Source: Oscillospiraceae bacterium
Lineage (GTDB): Bacteria > Bacillota > Clostridia > Oscillospirales > Oscillospiraceae
Reading direction: 5' to 3'
Assembly: GCA_017458025.1 (NCBI GenBank)
Contig: JAFTGG010000277.1
Coordinates: 1-7,917 of the forward strand
DNA length: 7,917 nucleotides
The notes under the pieces are model-generated. The model made no database searches, had not been told where the DNA came from, and saw only the letters and a program-made list of their open reading frames with translations. Shown in pieces: positions 1 to 5,553 of the stretch (positions within the stretch are counted from its first letter, which is position 1; each line of letters opens with the position of its first letter). The position numbers and the translations under genes are program-made.

Positions 1-1041
1 CAGCACCTCGCCCAGCGCCGCGATCAGGCGCTCGTTCTCCGCCCGCGTCCGAACCGCGACGCGGTACCATGTGTCGTCCAGCCCCGCAAAATCGCCGCAG
101 CGGCGGATCAGCACTCCGCGCTCGCGCAGCGGCGCGTCCAGCGCTGCTTCGCTGCGAAACAGCAAGAAGTTCGCCTCACCCGGTATGACGCGTAAGCCAA
201 ACGCGGAAAGTCTATCATATAACCACGGTCGTTCGATTCTTATCAGTCGGCGGACACTGTTAACATAATCTTTTTCCTGCAGGGCCGCGATCCCTGCCGC
301 CTGCGCAACGCTTGACACCGCCCACGGCGGTCCGGCGAGCCGCATTGCACCGAGAAACGCCGTATCGGCGCAGAGCGCGTAGCCGAGACGGACTCCGGCA
401 AGTCCGTAAAGCTTCGTGAACGCCTTTAGGAGCAAAAGATTCGGATACCGCTCCAACAGCCCTTTGGCCGTATAAACGCTCGAATCGTCCAAAAAGTCGA
501 TAAAACATTCGTCTATCAAAAGCCTGCTCCCCGTCTCGTCGCAGCGTGCCGCAATCGCCCGAAGCAGCTCCGGCGCGACAGTTGTGCCGGCCGGATTATT
601 TGGTTGACATAAAATTATAATATCTATATTATGGTCAATAGTCGTAAGAATATCGTCCGTTAGACGGAAGTCGCCATTCAACGGAACGCGGAGAATCCCG
701 CAGCCTGCCGTCTCCAGCGCCGCCTCATATTCCCCAAACGCCGGCGCGGTTACGAGCGCGCGGCGCGGCCTTGCCGCCCAAACCGCGCGATAGAGCAGGT
801 CCGACGCGCCGTTTCCGCAAAATACCCGCTCCAGCGGCACGCCCTCGCGTTTTGCGATAGCCTCGCGCAGGCTCCGGCACAGCGGGTCCGGATAGCGGTC
901 CGCGTCCGCCGCTGCCGAGACGATAGACGCGCGCACGCCCACCGGCACGCCGAGCGGACTGATATTCGCGGAAAAATCCAGCGGCAGCGCGCCATATTCT
1001 ATTTGGAAGGCCGCCCAATCGCCGCCGTGTGTCCGCTCCAT
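1..1041 (-). CDS. cobD: L-threonine-O-3-phosphate decarboxylase (3' end cut by window)
   Basis: PLP-dependent fold-type I enzyme that decarboxylates L-threonine phosphate to (R)-1-amino-2-propanol O-2-phosphate, the linker that CbiB joins to cobyric acid. It reads without a stop from the ATG at 1041 to the window edge, 347 codons. Family proteins are about 350-365 residues, so only the last residues and the stop are missing. Visible marks are an N-terminal HGGD (5-8), DFSANISPLG (22-31), CGNGASD (75-81), QPNNPAGT (146-153), the PLP-contacting Asp in LIDECFIDF (175-183), and the Schiff-base lysine K210 in AFTKLYGLAGVRLGY. The C-terminus YRVAVRTRAENERLIAAL is typical of the family. The ATG shares its A with the cbiB stop (TAATG), and an AAGGAG ribosome site lies about 6 nt upstream, so the start is secure. 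Generic histidinol-phosphate aminotransferase-like enzymes share the fold, but the B12 context fixes the role. An AT-rich patch lies at about 600-660. Confidence 0.93.
   Translation of the reverse strand, partial: MERTHGGDWAAFQIEYGALPLDFSANISPLGVPVGVRASIVSAAADADRYPDPLCRSLREAIAKREGVPLERVFCGNGASDLLYRAVWAARPRRALVTAPAFGEYEAALETAGCGILRVPLNGDFRLTDDILTTIDHNIDIIILCQPNNPAGTTVAPELLRAIAARCDETGSRLLIDECFIDFLDDSSVYTAKGLLERYPNLLLLKAFTKLYGLAGVRLGYALCADTAFLGAMRLAGPPWAVSSVAQAAGIAALQEKDYVNSVRRLIRIERPWLYDRLSAFGLRVIPGEANFLLFRSEAALDAPLRERGVLIRRCGDFAGLDDTWYRVAVRTRAENERLIAALGEVL
604..632 (+). promoter_or_regulatory. Promoter-like sequence antisense to cobD
   Basis: The plus strand carries TTGACA (604-609), exactly 17 bp, then TATTAT (627-632): a perfect -35 box and a 5-of-6 match to the -10 box of housekeeping sigma factors. 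It lies in an AT-rich island (about 600-660) within the otherwise GC-rich cobD coding sequence and faces opposite to every gene in the window. Any transcript would run antisense to the first 400 bp of cobD and into cbiB. The island encodes an ordinary beta-strand segment (NIDIIIL), so the AT-richness might only reflect Ile and Asn codons. There is no extended -10 TG, and no plus-strand gene follows. Confidence 0.35.
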
Positions 1042-2006
1042 TAGCCTCTCCTTACGATCACAAGTCGCACCGCCGCGCAAAAAAGGCACAGCAGAACGCT
1101 CCCGCAGTACATCATGCGGTCGGTTTTTAAAATATCCTCCGGCCCGCATGAGCGGATCGCGTCGCCGAGCAGCGCTTTTTCATGCCGCTCGCCGAAGTAC
1201 CACGCGTCGCCGCCGAGCTGTACGCCCAGCGCGCCCGCGCAGGCCGCCTCCGTCTGACCCGCGTTGGGGCTCAGGTGCTTGAGCGCGTCGCGCCGCCAGA
1301 TGCGGTACGCGGCACCTGCGTCCTGCCCCGTCAGCGCCGCGGCGAGTATCAGAAAAAGCGCTGCGATGCGCGACGGCAAATAGTTCGCCGCATCGTCGAG
1401 CCTGGCCGGTATTCTTCCAAAATTCAGGTATTTTTCGTTTGTATAGCCCACCATACTGTCCATTGTATTGATAGACTTATACATCATAGACAGTGGTGCG
1501 CCGCCCAAAAACATACAGAGCATTGGCGCGGCGACGCCGTCGGAGAAGTTCTCTGCCACCGTTTCCACCGCCGCCTTGGCGACGCCCTCGGCGTCAAGCC
1601 TCGCCGTATCGCGGCCCACGATATGTGCCACCGCTGCTCGCGCGGCGGGCAAATCGCCGTCTTTCAGCGCGGCATACACACGCCTGCTTTCCGCCGCCAA
1701 CCCATGCGCGGCCAACGCCTGCCAACACCAAAACGTTTGCAGCGCCAGCTCAGCGCCCCAATGGATACGCCGCGCCAGCAAACACGCGCTCAGCGTGACG
1801 GCAAGCGTCAGCAGCGGCAGCGACAGCGCAAGCAGCATACCGCCAAGCCGCTCGCCGACGGGCGTCCCCGGCAGCCGCGCGCGAATAAACCGCTCAAACC
1901 GTTCGATATACCGCCCCATCGCCACCACCGGGTGCGGCAGCCACGCGGGATCGCCAAAGAGCAAATCGAGCACAAACCCACCGAGCGCCGCGTACAAAAT
2001 CAGCAT
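1041..2006 (-). CDS. cbiB: Adenosylcobinamide-phosphate synthase CbiB
   Basis: Membrane enzyme of 321 aa that attaches aminopropanol (phosphate) to the f-propionate of adenosylcobyric acid, giving adenosylcobinamide (phosphate). Family hallmarks are LDLLFGDPAWLPHPVVAMGR (13-32), the long conserved block from VETVAENFSDG (148-157) through MYKSINTMDSMVGYTNEKY (175-193), RIPARLDDAANYLPSR (198-213), and SPNAGQTEAACAGALGVQLGG (246-266). Hydrophobic stretches at about 3-17, 56-78, 213-226 and 301-317 fit an integral membrane protein. The length is normal for the family (about 310-320). The start is the ATG at 2006, which overlaps the cobC stop by 7 bp. A GAGGTGAGGG ribosome site precedes it. The immediate neighbour cobD supplies its substrate, so the pair is functionally coupled. 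It uses one stop (TAA) that is shared with the cobD start. Confidence 0.95.
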   Translation of the reverse strand: MLILYAALGGFVLDLLFGDPAWLPHPVVAMGRYIERFERFIRARLPGTPVGERLGGMLLALSLPLLTLAVTLSACLLARRIHWGAELALQTFWCWQALAAHGLAAESRRVYAALKDGDLPAARAAVAHIVGRDTARLDAEGVAKAAVETVAENFSDGVAAPMLCMFLGGAPLSMMYKSINTMDSMVGYTNEKYLNFGRIPARLDDAANYLPSRIAALFLILAAALTGQDAGAAYRIWRRDALKHLSPNAGQTEAACAGALGVQLGGDAWYFGERHEKALLGDAIRSCGPEDILKTDRMMYCGSVLLCLFCAAVRLVIVRRG

Positions 2007-2608
2007 GCGCCCTCACCTCGCACAAAGCTCAGGCGCTCCGTAAATCGCAGCTTGCGCTGCTCGCGCCACAACGCTTCGTCATAGTCGAGCGCCCAACCGC
2101 CGCCGTTGCCCGACATCCATTCAAAATAGTCTTTCTCCGGCAATGCGTAGCGCTCCATAACTGCGCGCATTGTGCCGCCGTGAGCAACTATGACAAGTAT
2201 TTTCGCCTTACATTCTATATGCTTGGTCAGCAAGGCTTCAAACGCCGCGCAGGTACGCTCGCAAAACGCCGCGCGGGATTCTCCGCCAGGGCATTGCGCG
2301 CAACAATTGCCGGCCACCCAAGCGCGATAGTCCGCGTCCTCCGCCATCTCATCCGCTGTCCTGCCGTCAAAGGCGCCGAAATCCATCTCGGCGAAATCCG
2401 ATACGACCGCCTGCCGCGCGTCGGGAAACAGCTTCCGCGCCGTCTGCCGCGCGCGCTGCAGCGGAGAAACATATACGATTTCCAGGGAAATGCCCGCTCC
2501 GGCCAGCTCCGCCTCCCCGTCCGGCGAGAGCGGAATGTCGAGCTGTCCCTGATATCGCCGCTCGTCGTTGTATTGCGTGCGCCCGTGGCGCAGCAGCCAA
2601 ATCTTCAT
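2000..2608 (-). CDS. cobC: Alpha-ribazole phosphatase / cobalamin-5'-phosphate phosphatase (histidine phosphatase family)
   Basis: A 202-aa member of the histidine phosphatase (phosphoglycerate mutase-like) superfamily. In this operon it most likely removes the 5'-phosphate from adenosylcobalamin phosphate or alpha-ribazole phosphate. The catalytic LLRHGRT is at the N-terminus (H8 as phospho-acceptor, with R7), SPLQRARQTA is at 48-57, the probable general acid E74 sits in FAEMDFGAFDGRT, and the second histidine H143 is in IVAHGGTMRAVM. The length matches the family (about 200). The start is the ATG at 2608, which overlaps the upstream stop as ATGA and is preceded by a GGGGGAG ribosome site. 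A longer in-frame reading upstream exists but would overlap the previous gene by 79 bp and adds residues before a canonical N-terminus, so I rejected it. Other histidine phosphatases look similar, so the specific substrate rests on the gene neighbourhood. Confidence 0.87.
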   Translation of the reverse strand: MKIWLLRHGRTQYNDERRYQGQLDIPLSPDGEAELAGAGISLEIVYVSPLQRARQTARKLFPDARQAVVSDFAEMDFGAFDGRTADEMAEDADYRAWVAGNCCAQCPGGESRAAFCERTCAAFEALLTKHIECKAKILVIVAHGGTMRAVMERYALPEKDYFEWMSGNGGGWALDYDEALWREQRKLRFTERLSFVRGEGAC

Positions 2609-2937
2609 AACTCCCCCTTGACGGCCTTCGGGATCCCGCAAAACACGCGCACCACTGTCTCCGCCCGCTCTGCCAGCAGGCAATTGAGCCGCCCCGCGCG
2701 CTCCCGCGCCTCGCGCTCGCCACGGTCGAGCGGTACGATGCCGCCGCCGATCTCTGTCGCAATAACCGCGTCATAGCGCGACAATTCGACCGCCAATTCC
2801 TCTAAGTCTGTTCGTTCGCGTACCAATTCCTGCACGTCCCAGACCGCGCGGCGCTCGAACTCCGCATCGCCGCAGGCAAGCAGTTCCTTCGCCACCGCTC
2901 GTTTACCGCTCCACAGCGGGCCAAAAATAAAAATCAT
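2605..2937 (-). CDS. Short CobU-like protein (truncated adenosylcobinamide kinase/guanylyltransferase homologue)
   Basis: A 110-aa protein resembling the two ends of CobU with the middle missing; full CobU is about 170-180 aa. The N-terminus has a P-loop-like GPLWSGKR (6-13), with R where the usual Ser/Thr follows the lysine. DVQEL follows at 34-38. The second half carries canonical CobU motifs: ATEIGGGIVP (60-69, family (S/T)NEVGxGIVP) and AGRLNCLLAERAETVVRVFCGIPKAVKG (81-108). The segment with the guanylylated histidine (family RxxxH...R) is absent. The start at 2937 forms ATGA with the cobS stop and has a GGAGAAAG ribosome site, and the stop forms ATGA with cobC. This tight placement argues for a real gene and not a remnant. 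It may be a kinase-only form, an accessory subunit for the full-length CobU encoded two genes upstream, or a decayed duplicate. Function is unproven. Confidence 0.82.
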   Translation of the reverse strand: MIFIFGPLWSGKRAVAKELLACGDAEFERRAVWDVQELVRERTDLEELAVELSRYDAVIATEIGGGIVPLDRGEREARERAGRLNCLLAERAETVVRVFCGIPKAVKGEL

Positions 2938-3710
2938 AGCGCTTTCTCCGCATATTGCACGGCGACCAGCGCCGCAAGCATCCAGAACTCCGCCTTCACG
3001 AGGAACCAACCCGCGAGATCGCCCGACGTACCGCCAAATTCCCGCACTGCCACGCGAATGTATCGCCACGTCGCCAGCGCCGCCGCCAATGCCATTGCCG
3101 CGCCGCTCAGCCCGCCGAACCAGCCCATTGCCGCGACTGCCGCCAAAAGCAAAACGCTTAGGATCGCGCCTGCGCGCCGCTTATCCGCCGCGTTCGCAAA
3201 GCTCCGCGCGAGGCTCGAACCCTCCGCGATGGGCAGCCGCGTCAGCAAAAGGCCCGACAGCGAGCGCGAGAGTACGAAGCCGACGCTCACGCACCGCAGC
3301 GCCCGCGCCGTCGGTTCCAACGCACAGCAGAGCGCAAAGTACGCGATGAAGTACACACACAGGCGGATCACCGCAAACGCGCCGCAGTGGGGATCGCGCA
3401 GGATCTCTTGCTTCCGCTCCGGCGAGGTACGGCTTGCCAGCGCGTCGTGCGTGTCGGCGTAGCCGTCGAGGTGAATACCGCCGGTCACGATCGCCGGCAG
3501 CGCGCACAATAGCGCTCCGCGCAGCAACGTCGGCAGCGCAAGCGCCCCGCTGAGCGCGCATACGCCCCACCACGCGAACCCCAGCGCCGCCCCGACGAGC
3601 GGGAACGCGACGAGCGCGTAGCGCATATTCCTTTCGCTCCAATCGAGACGCGGCATCGGCAGCGCCGAATACATGGAAAACGCCACCGCCACGGTTTCCA
3701 AGACCCACAT
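2934..3710 (-). CDS. cobS: Adenosylcobinamide-GDP ribazoletransferase (cobalamin synthase)
   Basis: Membrane enzyme of 258 aa that joins adenosylcobinamide-GDP with alpha-ribazole (phosphate), releasing GMP and producing adenosylcobalamin (phosphate). Conserved marks are FSMYSALPMPR near the N-terminus, the Asp-rich metal-binding motif GGIHLDGYADTHDA (77-90), ERKQEILRDPHCGAFAVI (98-115), SRSLSGLLL (148-156), and FGGTSGDLAGW (225-235). Several hydrophobic helices (about 30-75, 115-130, 180-215, 240-252) fit its known inner-membrane location. The length is typical (about 250). The start is the ATG at 3710 with a GGGGAGGG ribosome site about 9 nt upstream. Unlike its neighbours it does not overlap the preceding gene; 269 bp of structured non-coding DNA separates it from cobU, so it may begin a separately controlled transcript. 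Its stop overlaps the short CobU-like gene (ATGA). Confidence 0.95.
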   Translation of the reverse strand: MWVLETVAVAFSMYSALPMPRLDWSERNMRYALVAFPLVGAALGFAWWGVCALSGALALPTLLRGALLCALPAIVTGGIHLDGYADTHDALASRTSPERKQEILRDPHCGAFAVIRLCVYFIAYFALCCALEPTARALRCVSVGFVLSRSLSGLLLTRLPIAEGSSLARSFANAADKRRAGAILSVLLLAAVAAMGWFGGLSGAAMALAAALATWRYIRVAVREFGGTSGDLAGWFLVKAEFWMLAALVAVQYAEKAL

Positions 3711-3719
3711 CAGAGCGGT

Positions 3720-3727
3720 CCCTCCCC
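3720..3727 (-). promoter_or_regulatory. Ribosome binding site of cobS
   Basis: GGGGAGGG on the minus strand, with 9 nt between it and the ATG at 3710. This is slightly long spacing but a strong purine run. It lies directly after an ATATTACA segment (3728-3735) that could pair with sequence further upstream, so its accessibility might depend on leader folding. Confidence 0.7.
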
Positions 3728-3738
3728 TGTAATATCCA

Positions 3739-3753
3739 GGGCAGCCCCTGCCC
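3739..3753 (-). repeat. Small GC-rich inverted repeat in the cobS leader
   Basis: Perfect 6-bp arms (gggcag at 3739-3744, ctgccc at 3748-3753) around a 3-nt loop, about 28 nt upstream of the cobS start. It is not followed by a T run in the transcribed direction, so it is not a classical terminator. It could be a minor leader stem; a chance origin is possible in GC-rich DNA. Confidence 0.4.
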
Positions 3754-3804
3754 CGAACAGCCGTTTATCGCCATTTTACTCGCCGCCAAGCGATGCTAAT
3801 ATAA

Positions 3805-3839
3805 TATTACAAGCATTCGGCTCCCTTCTGCTTGTAATA
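3805..3839 (-). promoter_or_regulatory. Strong hairpin in the cobU-cobS gap (possible leader or terminator stem)
   Basis: A perfect 11-bp inverted repeat: tattacaagca (3805-3815) and tgcttgtaata (3829-3839), with a 13-nt loop (minus strand GAAGGGAGCCGAA). The minus-strand transcript continues with an AT-rich TTATATTAGC stretch, which is not a clean U tract, so termination is uncertain. The arm at 3804-3811 can also pair with 3728-3735 beside the cobS ribosome site, which raises the possibility of alternative folding. No cobalamin-riboswitch core was recognised here. Without the neighbouring folded element, this hairpin would sit at the very end of cobU. Confidence 0.55.
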
Positions 3840-3840
3840 C

Positions 3841-3995
3841 TGAACTCATATAAAAAGTTTCCATTTATGGTATCTTTTTATAGCGCCGAAGGCGCGTATG
3901 AATTCGCATGAGACGCCAGTTGCGTTAGCAACTGTATGCCGCCGGCGGCGGCATCTATCGAATAAAAAGAGTAAGCTTTTTATTCGATAATAGTA
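3841..3995. repeat. Compact, highly structured intergenic element (MITE- or REP-like candidate)
   Basis: Nearly every base of this stretch belongs to an inverted repeat. In plus-strand order these are: tataaaaag/ctttttata (3849-3857 with 3874-3882); gcgcc/ggcgc (3883-3887 with 3891-3895); cagttgc/gcaactg (3917-3923 with 3928-3934); atgccgcc/ggcggcat (3936-3943 with 3947-3954); and the 14-bp pair at 3956-3969 with 3976-3989. The two AT-rich hairpins share the word ATAAAAAG, so the outer arms (3849-3857 with 3976-3984) also match at 8 of 9 positions and could act as terminal inverted repeats. A taatac direct repeat flanks the block (3835-3840, 3996-4001), as expected of a 6-bp target duplication, though it may be chance. 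It encodes no transposase. I infer a small non-autonomous mobile or interspersed repeat; a family name is not recognised. Confidence 0.5.
3956..3989 (-). terminator. AT-rich 14-bp hairpin overlapping the cobU stop codon (terminator-like, uncertain)
   Basis: Perfect 14-bp arms tatcgaataaaaag (3956-3969) and its complement (3976-3989) around a 6-nt loop. The cobU stop codon TAA (3982-3980) lies within the 5' arm of the transcript. The T run lies inside the 3' arm and not after a GC-rich stem, so it is not a textbook intrinsic terminator. It could stabilise the 3' end of the upstream mRNA, cause partial termination between cobU and cobS, or simply be the end hairpin of the inserted element. Confidence 0.4.
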
Positions 3996-4501
3996 TAATA
4001 CGTTGCTATCCCGCAATTCACCTCGCAGACGGCGTCTGCCGTCGCGGCGAGCTTTCGGTTTACATAAGCCAGCAGGCTCAAGTAGCGAACGGTATCTCCA
4101 GCATAGTCCGCGCCGCCGGTGAACACCTCGTTGGACACGACCACCATGTCGCGGCATTGCCCACGCAAATGCGCGATGCCTCGCAGAATCGCGTCCGCCG
4201 CGCCGCCTTTCGCGCCTTGCGAGGAGAACAGCTCGTTGGCGCAGAGGTTGCCGAGGTCTTCGAGCAGCACTGCGCTGTCCCGAGGAATAGCGGCTTCCGC
4301 TATGTTGACATAACATTCCAGCGTCTCAAAGCCCTTGTCCGCCCGCAGGGCGCGGTGCCGCTCAATACGCCGCCGCGCCTCGTCTCCGAAAGGCGTCATC
4401 GTCGCAAGGTAGACGCGCCGCGGCGCGTCCGAGCGCACAATCAGCTCCTCGGCATAGGCGCTCTTGCCGCTTGCCGCGCCCCCCACTACCAGCGTCAGCA
4501 T
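3980..4501 (-). CDS. cobU: Adenosylcobinamide kinase / adenosylcobinamide-phosphate guanylyltransferase
   Basis: A 173-aa enzyme that phosphorylates adenosylcobinamide and then transfers GMP from GTP to give adenosylcobinamide-GDP, the substrate of CobS. The P-loop GGAASGKS is at 7-14, RIERHRALR (45-53) holds H49, the expected guanylylated histidine, LLEDLGNL is at 79-86, and VVSNEV at 121-126. After NEV the sequence departs from the family: the usual GxGIVP block is replaced by FTGGADYAGDTVRYLS, and the tail ends CGIATYYTIIE instead of the usual GIPxKxK-like end. The start at 4501 overlaps the cobT stop by 7 bp and gives the canonical N-terminus MLTLVVGG. No good ribosome site lies at normal distance, so translation is probably coupled to cobT. 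The stop codon sits inside an inverted repeat of the adjacent folded element. A short CobU-like gene downstream retains the motif missing here. Confidence 0.9.
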   Translation of the reverse strand: MLTLVVGGAASGKSAYAEELIVRSDAPRRVYLATMTPFGDEARRRIERHRALRADKGFETLECYVNIAEAAIPRDSAVLLEDLGNLCANELFSSQGAKGGAADAILRGIAHLRGQCRDMVVVSNEVFTGGADYAGDTVRYLSLLAYVNRKLAATADAVCEVNCGIATYYTIIE

Positions 4502-5553
4502 TGCGGCGTATACGGCTCGATGCCGCCCTCCTCAAAGGTATATGCCTCATTGTACACCGCCAGCGCCATGTCGAGCAGCGGCATCGCCGCCACCGCTCCG
4601 GTACCCTCGCCGAGCCGCATGTCCGCCGCGATGAGCGGCCGCTTGCCAAGCGCTTTGAGCACCATTGCGCCCGCAGGCTCCGCGGATAGGTGGCTTGCGA
4701 GCATCGCCTTCACCGCGTCGGGACACAACCGCTGCGCGCACAGCGCCGCGACCGCGCTCGGGAAGCCGTCGATCAGCACCGGCACACGGTACAGCGCGCC
4801 GCCGAGGAACACGCCGCAAAGTCCCGCGAGATCGAAGCCGCCGACCTTGGCAAGCACGTCGACCGCGTCCCAAGCGGAGGGACGATTGGTCGACACGCCG
4901 CGGCGGATCGTCCGGATCTTTCGCTCCAGCGCCTCGTCGGAGAGTCCCGCGCCGCGGCCCGTCACGTCCTCCACCGAGCGCGAGAGCAGCACGCTCGCCA
5001 CCGCGGAGGCGGTGGTCGTGTTGCCGATGCCCATCTCGCCCGTGGCAAGCAGCCGCGTTCCGCGCGCCGCTTCGTCCCGCACGAGCTCAACGCCCGTCAA
5101 AATCGCCTGTTCCGCCTGCTCCCGCGTCATGGCGGGTTCCTCGGTGAAATCTGCCGTGCCGTTGCCGACGCGCCGATTCAGCACACCGTCGCAGCCCTCA
5201 AAGCCGGCAATCCCCATATCCACCGGCACAACGCGGCAATGCGCGACCGCCGCCATACGGCACACGGACGTACGCCCCAGCGCAAGCTGGCGGGCGACGG
5301 CGGCGGTCACTTCGCTCCCCGTCTGCGTCACGCCCTGCCGTACCACGCCGTTGTCGGCGCAAAGCACCAACACCGCCCGTTCGCCGAGGTCTGCCTCCGC
5401 GCTTCCGGTCAACGCCGCAATGTCCTCAACGGCGGATTCCAGCAGCCCAAGGCTCCCCAACGGCTTCGCGCAGGCGTTCCAACGCGCCCGCGCCGCCATA
5501 CGGCCGCTCTCGTCCGGCGGGGTGATGCGATTCAGAATCTCATGCAAATCCAT
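4495..5553 (-). CDS. cobT: Nicotinate-nucleotide--dimethylbenzimidazole phosphoribosyltransferase
   Basis: Transfers ribose phosphate from nicotinate mononucleotide to a lower-ligand base (typically 5,6-dimethylbenzimidazole), giving alpha-ribazole phosphate for CobS. Motifs are KPLGSLGLLE (30-39), VLVLCADNGVVRQGVTQ (61-77), VDMGIAGFEG (111-120), TGEMGIGNTTTASAV (171-185), DVLAKVGGFDLAGLCGVFLGGA, and MRLGEGTGAVAAMPLLDMA with E316, the catalytic glutamate position. The chosen start gives 352 aa, close to the usual 350-356. In-frame ATGs also exist at 5565 and 5586, but the 5553 ATG has a GGAGAAG ribosome site 3 nt upstream, whereas 5565 lacks a well-spaced one. It overlaps the cbiA end by 14 bp and the cobU start by 7 bp. 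No dimethylbenzimidazole-making genes are visible here, so the base used in vivo cannot be told. Confidence 0.95.
   Translation of the reverse strand: MDLHEILNRITPPDESGRMAARARWNACAKPLGSLGLLESAVEDIAALTGSAEADLGERAVLVLCADNGVVRQGVTQTGSEVTAAVARQLALGRTSVCRMAAVAHCRVVPVDMGIAGFEGCDGVLNRRVGNGTADFTEEPAMTREQAEQAILTGVELVRDEAARGTRLLATGEMGIGNTTTASAVASVLLSRSVEDVTGRGAGLSDEALERKIRTIRRGVSTNRPSAWDAVDVLAKVGGFDLAGLCGVFLGGALYRVPVLIDGFPSAVAALCAQRLCPDAVKAMLASHLSAEPAGAMVLKALGKRPLIAADMRLGEGTGAVAAMPLLDMALAVYNEAYTFEEGGIEPYTPQC

Noticed and set aside
1182..2084. 300-codon open frame on the plus strand opposite cbiB
   Set aside because: It is antisense to an unmistakable CbiB and has Arg/Gln/His-rich composition with no domain signal.
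3181..3789. 202-codon minus-strand open frame overlapping cobS in another frame
   Set aside because: It is Arg/Ala-rich without motifs, while the CobS frame shows all family signatures.
3754..3830. Sigma-A promoter for cobS in the gap
   Set aside because: TAAAAT and TATATT are possible -10 boxes, but none has a convincing -35 box at 16-18 bp.
3711..3979. Cobalamin riboswitch ahead of cobS
   Set aside because: I looked for the conserved B12-box and core GCCGGTG-like elements and did not recognise them. The stems present are simple hairpins.
3846..4316. Minus-strand open frame running out of the cobU region through the folded element
   Set aside because: It uses a different frame from CobU and overlaps it. 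The stretch through the element only shows that the element lacks stops in that frame. It could be a tail that such repeats give to neighbouring frames, but nothing supports it as a gene.
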